A DNA stretch of 54,894 nt from Discostella pseudostelligera (lineage: Eukaryota; Bacillariophyta; Thalassiosirophyceae; Thalassiosirales; Thalassiosiraceae). Numbering within the stretch: position 1 is the stretch's first letter; each line of letters starts with the position of its first letter. Positions 28,699-39,781 of the stretch are shown here, in pieces. The DNA lies in contig JALLBK010000051.1 of the NCBI GenBank assembly GCA_036940085.1, positions 1 through 54,894 of the forward strand, written 5' to 3'. The position numbers were made by a program, and so were the translations under genes. The notes under the pieces are model-generated. The model saw only the letters and a list, made by a program, of their open reading frames with translations. It was not told where the DNA came from and made no database searches.

Positions 28699-31565
28699 TT
28701 ATTCCGGAGGTGTCATCATAACCTCAAACTTCTGGCGTGTCAGCGAAAGTCCCAAGAAACTCAGTAGCCAGCATCCTGCGACAATCGTCATCTGTGCTCG
28801 AACAACATCATCCAACGACTTTCCATCCATGCCAAATCTTGCCAATGCTTCTTCTCCAGTCTTTGCCACAGGACCCCTAAATGGGCCACTAGATCGAAAT
28901 TCCAGACCGGAAAATTCATTGAGAGCAAGGCCTGTAAACCCCCATCGTATCAATCCTATTTTGTTCACCCATCGGAGAAATCGGGGAGTGTTCTCCTCAG
29001 CAATGTTCTTCCCGTCGAAGATGATATTCAGTACAATGATCGGAGGAAATAGTGCCAGTGCAACATCTGAATTCGGAGCGACCGATCCGATGAGCAAGCC
29101 GAACCCCTCCGACGCAAGTGAATGAAGACTGGTTAATCCGAGGAAATTCTTCAATTTACCCTTTTGTAGATTCACTAACGGGTAGAGGATCGCGCCAAAG
29201 ATGACATTGCACAGCTAACCAAATAAATTTATTTTGACAGTGGACAATAATAAAGTTAGACACATTGGGATAACAGACATAAACCGATGATACTTGACCT
29301 TACACCGATCAGAGGGATTTCTGAGATGGCCTTGGCAATGAAATAGGGACCCGTTCGATACATTCTCGAAGCCTGCATGGAATGATTGCAGCAGGATTTC
29401 ATTAGTTACAAATGTATCGATAAAGACCAAATAAAAAAATATCAAAAAGACCTTACGATCTCTCCCGTGACAATTGCCTTCTCTTTTGGAAAACTACGAA
29501 CAGTGCCCGCCATCGCCATGTTTGTTGCCCCAATGATGATGAGACTTAGCAAGCCAAACCGATCCATTATTGATGCCTAATGAATCAAAACAGAGCGCCA
29601 ACGATGAATGAAAGAGTTGCTGATATTAAACATGAAACGACGAGATAACTCACTTGATCATCGCCCAATGAATAAATCCCACCGTAGATCACCCCCAAAC
29701 TCACTTGCTGAACGATCTTAACGAAAATAGCCGCTTTCCCTCGCAAAAGCTCCTGGACCGACCTTTCAAGCAGGAGACGGAATTGACGAAATATATTAGT
29801 ACCAGGGTGGCTTGCAGTCTTGTCAATGATATGCTTCATCTTTTTGGCACTCTTCTTGACAGTAGAATCTTCTCCATTGAATGAAACCAACTGGCGTGCA
29901 TGATTGACTGCCTCAGAGGCGATTCTTTCAATTCGTTCCATTGACAACCGCTCGGCTTCATCGTCGCCCCCCACCACGCGAGAGACACAGTCCAATACAT
30001 GCTCTGCAGTTCCTATTTCAGATTCGCATCCATATCCAAGATCAGTCATGTACTGACGCACTTTGGATACTTCTCCAAAGTACATGAGACGGCCTTCACT
30101 GAGAAGCAAAAGGTCGTCGAATAGTTGGAATGTATGCTGGGAAGGCTGGTGTATGACGGAAACAATCGTCTTCCCTTGATCCGCCAAACTACGGAGTGTC
30201 TCGATGACTTGAGTGGCTTGATAACTATCTAAACCTGACGTCGGCTCATCCAAAAATATAACAGATGGACTTGATATCATTTCGCAGGCGATTGAAAGAC
30301 GCTTCCGCTCACCGCCACTGATTCCTCTCACTTTGGCATTACCAACAATAGTATTGGCACTCTTGGTCAGACCAAGCTGAGCCATCAAGTCTCGGACCAA
30401 ATCATCTCTCTCCACTTTCTTTTTGAGGAAGGAACCCATCTTGAGTTCCACCTGAAAGTCTAGCGTTTCCTTTACTGTCATGTGTGGGAAGAATTTCGCC
30501 TCTTGCTCAATGAAAGCGGATGGTATTCGAGAGTCGCCAGTGAGGCTTTCATTGTTGATGTAGCGTCTTCCATACAGGGATACCTTTTTATCATCTTTTA
30601 CATTGCCAGCAATGGCGTGGAGGAGTGTTGACTTTCCACTAAAGAGGTCGCATAGAAAAGATCGAATGGTGAGACAGCTCACCAACAAGGTCGAAACAAC
30701 GACGGGCGGAAATGCTCACCTGCCCGAAGGACCCATGACCGCTAACATCCTTCCTGGCCTAGCAATCCCACGGATGCTTCCATCCAATATCACTCGATCT
30801 GGTCTACCTTTCTTTTGTTTCAATACCATACCCACGTCTTCAAATCCAACCTCGACGGATTGTAAGAATCCAGAATGCAATTGCTCTGGAGTGTCACATA
30901 CGAGATCCTCGGCTTTGGTGAATAGTGAGAATTTATTTGTTAGTATAAAGCAGCATGCAGATGAAGGAAACAATACACATGAAAGATTATTGCAAAGACA
31001 GCTCCGAATGCATGGTGAGGAAGGAGTCGGGGGGCAAGAACAGATTTAGTTTGTACTCACCCCCGTCCTCTTCCTCCCGCGTGAAATTGTCAGCATCTTC
31101 TTTTCTACTACTACCACCATCAGCAGAACATGAATACCATATCCACGAGAAGGCAACACAGATTATGCTCGTGATCAATGATATGAAAATAAACTGCGAT
31201 TCCACGAGAACAAGCTCCCATGATGATGGCCACTGCGAGTAATATTCATTGGCCGACGACAGATGCTGCGGAGCGCCCGTCCTTCTCCTCCATCTCGTCC
31301 AAAAATAGCTACGAAACTCACCATCATCAGTAGTTGATGTGATTGTATTCCCCCCTCCAAAGAACTTCCGTTTCTTTTTATGTGTAGATCCCTCGTCTGA
31401 CAACTTGGCACGGGAGGCAAATTTCCCAGCCACATGTTGGGCCGATGCGAACCATGTTGTCGATGTCAATGTCGAGCCAAGTAACGCGATTGCAACCAAG
31501 GTCAGTGAACGCTTTGAATGCCAGCGTCGTGTGAGGGTGCGATTGTGCGAGTGGGGGAGGAGCAT
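28699..31565 (-). CDS. ABC transporter, ABCG (white/WBC) half-transporter
   Basis: Six exons inferred: 31565-31061, 30912-30720, 30638-29654, 29576-29457, 29372-29304, 29214-28699; about 795 aa. ABCG half-transporters dimerise and use ATP to export lipids, sterols or small compounds. The nucleotide-binding domain has Walker A GPSGSGKST (about 229-237, split by intron 2), signature ISGGERKR, Walker B FLDEPTSGLDS and the HQPS switch. The C-terminal membrane domain follows from about residue 450 (IFVKIVQQVSLGVIYGGIY, then LLSLIIIGATNMAMAG and others). The open frame extends 55 codons upstream but without ATG; MLLPHSHN at 31565 starts a signal peptide. An extra N-terminal part of about 165 residues, with a second membrane helix at 119-145, precedes the nucleotide-binding domain. 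This recalls plant ABCG24/28-type proteins. Substrate unknown. Confidence 0.85.
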
Positions 31566-31992
31566 GACTGGTGAAATTATGGTTGGAGATAGTGCACCTA
31601 TTACGCCGAACCGGACATCATCGTCACCATAGTCGGTCGTCTTCTCCGATGAATCGATAGTATGAATCGGATTTCCAGATTTTTTAACGGGGTCGAAGGG
31701 GGGAATCGGGGGCGAGAGCGAGAGGTTCAAGCAAAACGGGGTCTCGCCCGTTATTTTTCCGCAATGCTTCCACGTTTAAGCAACCATGTGATGGAACCAG
31801 GATTTTGGATTTTCGTCTGTCTTGCTCCGCCCGGCGGCGGCGGCGGCGGAAATTCAACTCGTTTTGGCGGGAGAGGGAGATCTTGTTCTTTTGTTGCGGC
31901 GGGCAGCAGGCATCTAAATAGCAGCAATCAGCAGCCAAGCTTCACATTCACACTTCATTTCATTTCCATATCTTGTACTCCTATTGCCAACC
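31566..31992. promoter_or_regulatory. Bidirectional promoter of ABCG and SKP1
   Basis: 427 bp between two divergent starts. TTTTGGCGGGA at 31862-31872 is an E2F-like site about 120 bp upstream of the SKP1 ATG, preceded by a GGCGGC run. Confidence 0.45.
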
Positions 31993-33011
31993 ATGACGAC
32001 CATGATCAAACTCATCTCCAAGTCAGGTGATTCATTTGAATTGTAAGTCATTCACTGCTTTGAAATTCTGTCGATGTTTGCCCATCGGTATCGGTGGGCT
32101 CTTTAGATCGGCTTCGGCGTCGCCGTTTGCGGAGTGCTGCCACCGACGCCGATCGCCTAGGCATACGGCCATGCCGCCATGGGGCAATGCGGCCGCGTTC
32201 CCCGGGGACAATTACAATAGTGCCGCGTACTGTTGACACGTCGGTCGTTTCGGATTGGCATACCTAGGGGAACGAGTGCGACGAGTGAATTAGTTAGGTG
32301 GGCTCTGATGGGGGGCACAGGTCGTTTGATGAATTCATCACCCCGTCTGCCAGTTCGTTACTAACCGTGCGTACTCTACCATTGCAATTATCTCATACCT
32401 CTCATAGGCCCTACGAAGCCGCATGTCTCTCCCAAGTAGTGAAGGACGCCCAGCCTGAAGACGATGGGGAAGTCGATGACGTTGAAATCTCCAAGGTTGA
32501 ATCTGCATGTCTTGCCAAGGTGGTGGAGTTCCTCAAACACTACCACGAAGACCCAATGACGGAGATCAAAACCCCACTCGAGGATAATAACTTTGAAGGA
32601 GTGGTGAAACAAGAGTGGTATCGTAACTTCGTTACCGGCATCGACCGATCGTTGCTGTTTGAATTGCTCATGGCTGCGAATTTCATGTCTGTTCGTGAGT
32701 AGATAAAATGTGTGCTGCGGTATCTGTTTATTTTCCTGTTTTTCTCCTAACAATTGGACCATTTCGTTTTCCTACGTTAAAAAGAACCACTTCTTGATCT
32801 CGCCTGCCTCAAAGTATCGGATGAACTAATGGGCAAATCTCCCGAGGAGATCCGTGTGATGCTAAACATTCCCAAAATGACTGCCGAGGAGGAGGCCAAG
32901 GCGAGGCAGGAACATCGCTGGATCTTTAGTGATGAGTCTCCAACTCCAGCTCCTCCTGCTGATACTGCTGCTACTGCTGCTGCTGCTGCTGCTCCCGCTC
33001 GCGAGGGATGA
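31993..33011 (+). CDS. SKP1: SKP1, SCF ubiquitin-ligase adaptor
   Basis: Three exons: 31993-32042, 32408-32694, 32785-33011; 187 aa. SKP1 links F-box proteins to cullin 1 in SCF ligases. The BTB/POZ-like fold is seen in the start IKLISKSGDSFEL, then PYEAACLSQVV, KVVEFLKHY, and the Skp1 helices LLFELLMAANFMSV, QPLLDLACLKV and GKSPEEIRVMLNI. TAEEEAKARQEHRWIF matches the family end. The first intron is 365 nt, long for this window, and splits Leu17. After the normal end there is an extra Pro/Ala-rich tail of about 24 residues (PTPAPPADTAATAAAAAAP). Animal and plant SKP1 stops soon after the Trp. Its promoter carries an E2F-like site. Confidence 0.93.
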
Positions 33012-33570
33012 AAACGGGGGACGGAATCCATGGTGTTATCGCGGCGCTTTTGGGTAGTTGGGTGGATATTTCCACAATACATCTTCATCTTGTCTCAACC
33101 CAGAACCCATTGAGCAAAGGCTGGCTAGTTTTAGATCTGCATATATTTGATACATGTAATAGACGTTCATATATTTTAGAATCATATTATATGATGCCCT
33201 TTTCAACCTTAGAAAGTTTGAGCTGCTCGGTGGGGAGACGAAGGCGGGGGTATCTCCGTACCATATTATGACCTTCTGCCACGGGGTGCGTGTCGCGAAG
33301 TCTCCCGCCAAAAGTAGATCTCCCTCCCGCCAATTATTTGCCACGTGTAAGTATCTCCCGCCAAAAGTCGGATTTCTTCCTGCCAATTTCGCCAGATTTT
33401 TTTCTCCCGCCAAAAGTGAAAAGTGATACTACCGCACGGCCAACACCATCTCTCCCGCCAAAAGTCATACCTCTCACCTCCGTCCTCCCTCCCTTCGCTG
33501 CACTTTGCCGCCGCCGCCGACAGTGCTGCATCGTCGGATCAAACCTATCAACCCCACCGAGGAAGTCCTC
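33012..33570. promoter_or_regulatory. Upstream region with a four-copy 15-bp element
   Basis: 559 bp between SKP1 and the next plus-strand gene. It carries four exact copies of TCTCCCGCCAAAAGT plus degenerate ones (separate entry) and a CACGTG at 33342-33347. The first 220 bp are AT-rich and presumably the SKP1 3' UTR. Confidence 0.6.
33301..33465. promoter_or_regulatory. Array of four TCTCCCGCCAAAAGT elements (E2F-like)
   Basis: Exact copies at 33301-33315, 33354-33368, 33403-33417 and 33451-33465: starts 53, 49 and 48 bp apart. TCCCGCCAA at 33325-33333 and TCCTGCCAATTT near 33378 are weaker copies. The reverse complement contains TTTTGGCGGGA, which fits the E2F/DP consensus TTTSSCGC. The array ends 105 bp before the ATG at 33571. 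That the sites bind E2F is inference. Confidence 0.8.
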
Positions 33571-34494
33571 ATGGCGGACCACTCAGAAGATATCCATCAA
33601 CCTCGTCTTGCTACCTGTTCAGTGGAATCGCTGCTAAGCGTTCCCTTGCGATTCATCTTTCGAGAAACGCGAACTGGTGATCGCGGTGCCAACAACCATC
33701 CGAGCTTTCTATTCTCGAAGAGCGAGGTGTCAACTCTTCTTCGGGTCTCCATGGTAAGCGGGTTACAACATGAGAAAGTGTTTTAATGCACTTTGAACGT
33801 ACCAACGAGCATATTTTCGTGCTGTGCTAATGACTAATGACAGCTATCTGCAGAGCTTGACGCATTGCTTTTGGTGGTGTACGAGGCATTGAACAATTCT
33901 CAGAAATGCAAGGCTCACCGCAGATGCATCGAAGTAGCGAACCACGAGTCGTCGTCAAATAGTGCAAAGGGTTCACTATTTCGTGCGATGTTACCCATTT
34001 TGAACGTGCATCTAGAAACAGCGGAGGATGCCTTGTCACATGTAACATGTGAGCGCTTCGGTATTAGTCGAGTATTAAATGAGCTGGATGCATGTGCCAA
34101 TGATTTAGGGAAATTCGCAGAACAAAATCATACACTTGCAGATCAACTTGATCAATTCATGGCACCGGGGTCAAACAATCTTCTCTCCGGTGAAAAACGA
34201 GCAATTGCAGAGATTGAGGAGGCAGTTGTGAGAGCGATCGAAAATCTGAAATTTCTGTCAACCTATTCATCCAGCGACACTGTTCAGAATGAAGAAACAC
34301 CCGCGCTCATTATCAATGATGAGAGTTCGTTCATTGCCATAAGTGATATCTGCGAGAGTTTGTTTCCCCGGCAATCACACTCATTGAAGGATGCACCTCC
34401 TTCTACTGTAGAAAAGAAACCGTACTCTGAATCACAGATGATAGCGGCAGAAGCTTTACAGGGCTTGTTTGCAAATTCTTCGGACAAGGAATAA
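33571..34494 (+). CDS. Conserved-looking protein of unknown function
   Basis: Two exons: 33571-33753 and 33844-34494, joined in phase 0; 277 aa. I do not recognise it. The start MADHSEDIHQPRLATCSVES was chosen because the ATG directly follows the element array; the frame is open to 33505. The protein is soluble with no signal or membrane segment. Residues about 60-200 look mostly helical (for example LSAELDALLLVVYEALNN, LFRAMLPILNVHLETAEDAL, AEIEEAVVRAIENL). The last 80 residues are Ser/Glu-rich and end with a short helix SQMIAAEALQGLF. The upstream E2F-like array suggests expression at G1/S, making a replication or chromosome-segregation role worth testing. That rests on the promoter only. 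Confidence 0.7.
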
Positions 34495-34575
34495 GAAGTT
34501 TCTCTATCGTTTAACTTACATAAATCATCCATCATATGGAACAAATCTTACAAAGTAGAGGATGAAATTCTGTTT

Positions 34576-37045
34576 TCACAAACTGTCTTCATTGAACCAG
34601 TCGTCGTAGTACAGATCATCCCAATTTTTCCCTTCATAAGGTTTATCGCTGTCGATGTTGCCATCGCTATCCAAAAAGACTGACTTATCTTCGGTGACAA
34701 TGTCGGTCGGTAAAATTCCCAGCATATCTGCGACACGGTTGAGTTGACCCGCCTCCAGCGCAGCTTGCATTTGTTGTGCAACTAGTTCATCTTCTCTTTC
34801 ACTACCCTCTAAGCATTCAACAATGGCAAAGTTTACGTCTTCTTGCGAAGGTTCTATATCGAACGTCTGTTGATAAAAATGTCAATTTGAGAATTAGTGA
34901 AGTTCTAACGCCAGTTCACTTGACGAAGTATATAATAGACTTACTGCTGCGACTTCAAAATCGGCATCTGTGTCAGGGGAGGTATCAACGAAGACGTGCC
35001 ATGGTCTGGGAAGCAAAAGGATGACACGTTGTGCATGATTGTGAATGGAATGTGTTGAAAGAGGGATATGACGATTACAATTCCACTCAAACAAACAATT
35101 ACGATACTTACTTTGGGTATGCTCGAATCACCATTGCGCGCGTAACACCTTGGTGAACACCGAGCTCATGAGCATGTATCATGGCGGCTTCCAAAGCCTC
35201 ATCGTCTTCTTCACTCCTATCAGCACCAGCTTGAGAAGAGTCATTTGAATCGTTCGTCCTATCTTCGTCGCTACCGTCGTTTAGAATGTCAGATTCCAAT
35301 TCGGATGACATTTCAAACGATGAATTGTCAGTATTCGCGTCATCACTCTCCTGCGTAGACATTTCCTCAGGATTGAGCTTGGTCACATACTCCGGTGCTG
35401 CATCGCCAGTCATGTACTGAACACTCAATAATCTCAGATGATACACCGTGGTGAATTTACCAAAGCCAGTCATGTCTACAGGAACCATGTGATGATTCAC
35501 TACCACTACTGGCTGCGTCAACCTCCGATCTGGCTCGACGTAATTTTTATCTGTCCGCGATATCAACTTCTTCATTGCAGAGACACCAGCTATGTCATCT
35601 GGAGAGGGCGCAATGATGACGATCAAATTATCGCGTTCATCGACTGGATCAAATCCCAATGTACTCAACGACACGACCTCTGGCGCCGCCAGAGCCATAG
35701 ACCTTCGATAGGACATCAAATCTTTCACTGTCGGGAATACAATCTTCACTCGATTCCGAAATTCATCGCCATCCAACCCCTCCAATCCTGCTGCCACTGG
35801 CAATATTGCCAATTCGATAAACTCCACAAATAGTGCAGGATCACGCGTGAGCTCGGCATCTCGCACATCAACCAACATTCGATGCTTTCCCGCGAGTATC
35901 GCAGAAAGCATCGATGCTCCTGCGGCATCAGCAGCATCGGTAACGGATTTGGGTGCAAGGCCAAATATCTCCATATTATCACTAATCATTTTGCGTTGGG
36001 CACTTATAGGGGTCGGTTGAGATCGAATGTCATCGTCGCCGCCGGAGTCCACACCACCTACCACCACATCATCCTCTTCATCGATTTGTATCCCCGCCTC
36101 ACGCAAAACGTCAACGACATTGGAAAATACGCTTACGGATTGAGTCAATTCTTCTACTTTGCGCTGAAGCTTTTGTATTTCAGTCATTTGATTGGATACT
36201 ATCGTTTCCAATTGAACAATACTCTTTTTGAGATCGTCATCATTGACATTGCTTTCCTTTCTATTCTCCTTTGGAATTTCTGTTGCCTGTTGTTGTTTTC
36301 CGACATTTTTGGGGGGGTTAGCATACGTACTACTTTTGAATCCCTTGAGACTGGTGTTTTCATTGCTTGTTTTCATAATGCCACCACTGCCAGTCTCCAC
36401 CGTGGTAGTTGTATCATGACTTCCTGTGGTGCCCAATTTCAGTTTACCTTTGTTCTTATTCCTCTTTCGTGGACGTTTCATCTGGTCATTTGTATTTGTA
36501 TTCTTGTTTGCAATATTTCTATTGCCATTGTTGGGAGCTGATGTGCCCTTGATAACACCCGACGGTCGTGGTGCTTTGTCGCTATTGATATTTTTATTGG
36601 CCTTAGGCTTGGGACCTCCGTTGGAATTGTTGCTATTCTCTCTATCCTTTTTCTTATCATCATCTTTTCCAAAACCCCCCCCTGTCGACTCAGAACTTTG
36701 GGCGAGAAACAGTGACGTTGATCTTCTGTTGGGCATTGATACATCACACCGTCTTCTATCGTGATGGGCACCCGGACACGACGGTAGGAGCAACATACTA
36801 TTGGGAGCGGAGTGAAGAGTGTTAATATTTGTCATATGTGAATCCCATACTTGATCCGAAGAAAATTGAAGCTGCATTTCAATTGCAAGCATTCTTCGTC
36901 GTCGTTTTGGTAGGTGGTATTGCATCCCGATCGACTTGCTCAAAGGCATCAACTTCACCGACGAGGTAGGGCATGTGGGCTGGCCTGGTAACATCAATGA
37001 CAGAGACTCTCCGCTACATGCGAGAAATGCAAATGTCCGTAGCAT
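34576..37045 (-). CDS. DUF1995-like protein, probably plastid
   Basis: Three exons: 37045-35112, 35005-34945, 34866-34576; about 761 aa. The chosen start MLRTFAFLACSGESLSLM begins a signal-like segment; an ATG at 37126 would add 27 residues. The middle (about 140-330) is Lys/Asn/Ser-rich and disordered, followed by a short coiled coil (VQLETIVSNQMTEIQKLQRK). The C-terminal part resembles DUF1995, a domain of plastid proteins in plants and algae: MLSAILAGKHRMLVDVRD, VKIVFPTVKDLMSYRRS, LIVIIAPSPDDIAGV, QPVVVVNHHM, the TVYHLRLLSVQYM block and, across intron 1, AYPKPWHVFVD. In plants the domain is in uncharacterised or adenylate-kinase-linked chloroplast proteins. An acidic insertion (about 560-620) splits the domain. 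The end EGKNWDDLYYDDWFNEDSL is acidic. Confidence 0.7.
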
Positions 37046-37746
37046 GCGATGATGTCGGCTGCGCCGGGATTGGTCTGCGGGAGTATGATTCTGACCATAT
37101 TGGTACATCGTCATCGTCGATATCATCACCGACACCCAAGCTCCTTGTACACAAGAGCCGTTATGTCGCTGTCGAGTGAATGGCTGAACTCGCTAGATTA
37201 GGCTCAGCATAGACTGGAAGACCCATCGATTCTCAAAGAATCTGAAGGCAAGAGTGAAATGGCACTTCGCTCGGCGGCTACCATACCACAAGGCTAAGAC
37301 GTCAACTGCGATTGTGTGGTGGGCGATGGAAGCAGGTGCACCTATGGTATGATGTAGATAGTGCACCGATCGATGAAAAAGTTGTGCGGTGGTGGCGGCG
37401 ACTGCGGCGGTGATCGAGATTCGAAAGTTCCACGTTGTCAAAGGTAAAGTTCAAGGCCGCCATCATCCATCTTCCACGTGGCAGGATCCTGAGCCGAAAT
37501 AATTCCACGTGGAAGAAGACGCGTCAGAGTGCCAGCCAAGCCATGGCGCCAAAACCAAAATCCAAAATCCTCCATTCAACATTCAACATTCGACACACCA
37601 CGCACTCCATCTCCGACAACATTCTTGAATAAAATAGCACAGCAGCAGCAGCAACAACACTCATCGTCGTCTCAACATTATTTGGATTTGGTGTTGGTGT
37701 CGGGGTTGGTTGGGGCATACCTACCATTCTTAACCTTTCCAAAACA
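37046..37746. promoter_or_regulatory. Bidirectional upstream region, DUF1995-like and NFACT-R genes
   Basis: 701 bp. CACGTG occurs twice, at 37475-37480 and 37506-37511, and GCGCCAAAA (E2F-like) at 37546-37554, about 195-270 bp before the NFACT-R ATG. The part nearest the DUF1995-like gene may be its 5' coding extension. Confidence 0.45.
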
Positions 37747-39075
37747 ATGAACAAGTACTACCTCGCATGCAGCCTCTTTTTTGCGATGGCATCATTGACA
37801 AAGATTACCGCGACAAGTAGCGTTGTCCTACACCTACAGAGACCTATCGCTGCATATTCATCCGTGGCTTGGAACAACCACACTCGACAACGACATCATA
37901 ATCCACACCTACGGCTACGGCCATCGTCAGTTCCGCTACTATCTGCGACAACCACAACTAATGTGAGGCTTCAACATCCATCCAATTCTAGATCTCAATT
38001 CTCATCGCAAATATTCATGACCGCCGATGATGATATTTTTGCAGAGAACAGAACTACTCCTACCACCGTCAACATTCCACTGCTAAAAAAGGAAATAATT
38101 CGTCTGACTCTCCGAACACACAAAAAAATCGATAAAGCCTCGACGCGTATTCGAGGTGCCGAAGAGCAATACAATAAATTACGATTGGCCATCGATGCAA
38201 ACTCCTCGGACGACGGAGTGGATGAAAAGTTGATGCAACAACTCGAACAGGCTCCGAATGTAGAACAATACAAGCAGGAACTGAAAGAGCTCCAAGATCG
38301 ATTACAAAAGTTAAATTGGCTCGAAGTGCAATTCAATATACCCCCGCTGAAAAGCAAAAAAGAATTGTCTTACGATGAATTAGAGAAGCTAGTTCCCAAC
38401 GAGGGTGGTCAAATCATCCAATACATTCTAGACTTGGAGATTAGTGATGACTACGAAAGTCAGAAGCAAAAGAAGATCGAGATGGATGCGAATTATAGAC
38501 GTGCAAAAAAGGAGAAGTCGATGCAACTGAAGGAACAAAATTCACAACAACCTAAGCAGGGTGGGAGATTGCCATATCGACGATACTATTCAGAGCAGCA
38601 CACAGAGATACGGGTACGTCAGCTTATTGGATATTATTTTTGCTTTGCAATGTAATCCTACTCTCATCATCTTGCATTAATTTCCAACAAACATCGAATA
38701 ACATTACTCTGGAAGGTGGGGAAACAAGCCACCGACAATGACATGCTATCACTCTCGCCCGAACATCGCTCTGGTTCGCATTGGTGGTACCACGCCTCGG
38801 GATGTTCGGGATCACATGTAGTCCTATGCACCGATGCATCCTCTCCCGCCGAGGAGGATATACTCGATGCTGCATCCTTGGCTGCACTCAAAAGTAAATG
38901 CATCGGTCAGTCGGTAATCAAGGTGAGTATGACTCGGGCACGCAATGTTAGTAAGCCTCCGGGAGCGAAACCAGGATTGGTCCAACTAAATGGAGATATT
39001 CGTACGATTACAATTCGAAAGAGTGAGGTGGAGAAACGATGCCTACGGTTAGAACAAACTGTAGTGGTGAATTAA
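37747..39075 (+). CDS. Plastid-targeted NFACT-R domain protein with coiled coil
   Basis: Two exons: 37747-38613 and 38716-39075, phase 0; 408 aa. The N-terminus MNKYYLACSLFFAMASLTKI is signal-peptide-like and followed by a Ser/His/Arg-rich stretch, consistent with plastid import. A long coiled coil (about 110-215) comes next. The C-terminal 120 residues match the NFACT-R (DUF814) domain: EIRVGKQATDNDMLSL, HWWYHASGCSGSHVVL, AASLAALKSK, and ARNVSKPPGAKPGLVQL as in bacterial proteins. Full NFACT proteins (RqcH, Tae2/NEMF, plant plastid homologue) also have an NFACT-N domain and act in ribosome quality control on stalled peptides. Here NFACT-N is absent; the sequence before the coiled coil is only targeting peptide. 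It may bind ribosome or tRNA, or assist a separate NFACT-N protein. Confidence 0.85.
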
Positions 39076-39781
39076 CATTGACTAATGATGACGATGCTAC
39101 ATGCTACCACTTCCACCATACATACTACTTGTGCGCAACAGAAAGAACTACCACACGGTGCCTTGTTTGCATGAGTGATATCAAATGCCAAATACTCCTA
39201 AGATCTCATAGAGATACTGATAGCATCTGCATCATGAAATGGCTTGAGACTGCGCGATAGGATATCGTGATAATTATGTTGGAGTTTGCTGAATGCTGGA
39301 GTTTGTTTGTGAAGATGTTGTTGTGACCTCCAACTCTGGAAGGCATTGCCTGCAGGGACGGCTACGGACGGGCATCCGCGGGCGTGGACATTCAAGACAC
39401 GAACGTTGAGTTCAATTGGCGATACTGATTGGAATAGTATCGTATGAAAGATCGCCAATTCATCTTGCCTTCATGTCTTGCTCTCCTTGAAAGCCGTGTG
39501 ACGTGTAACCTGTATGTCTGGAGAGGTCCTCTCTTTTCATTATTACTACTTCCAACGTTAAAAAGGAGATGTACATCTGATTGGGACGGGTCTCGTATGT
39601 AGAAGATGGTACAACAAGCCATTTCAAATGCCGGCTCCGGATGCCGCTGATGCGACGCGATGATGAGAAAGGGATGGTGATGTGGTGAGAACAACAAGGG
39701 CACATGGCAATGCACCGATTAATTGATTTCAAAACACCCAATTACAATTATTGCCACCCATCATACTGAATTAATCTCATC
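39076..39781. other. Intergenic region before PP1
   Basis: 706 bp between two plus-strand genes. No recurrent promoter word, tRNA or convincing frame seen. Confidence 0.4.
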
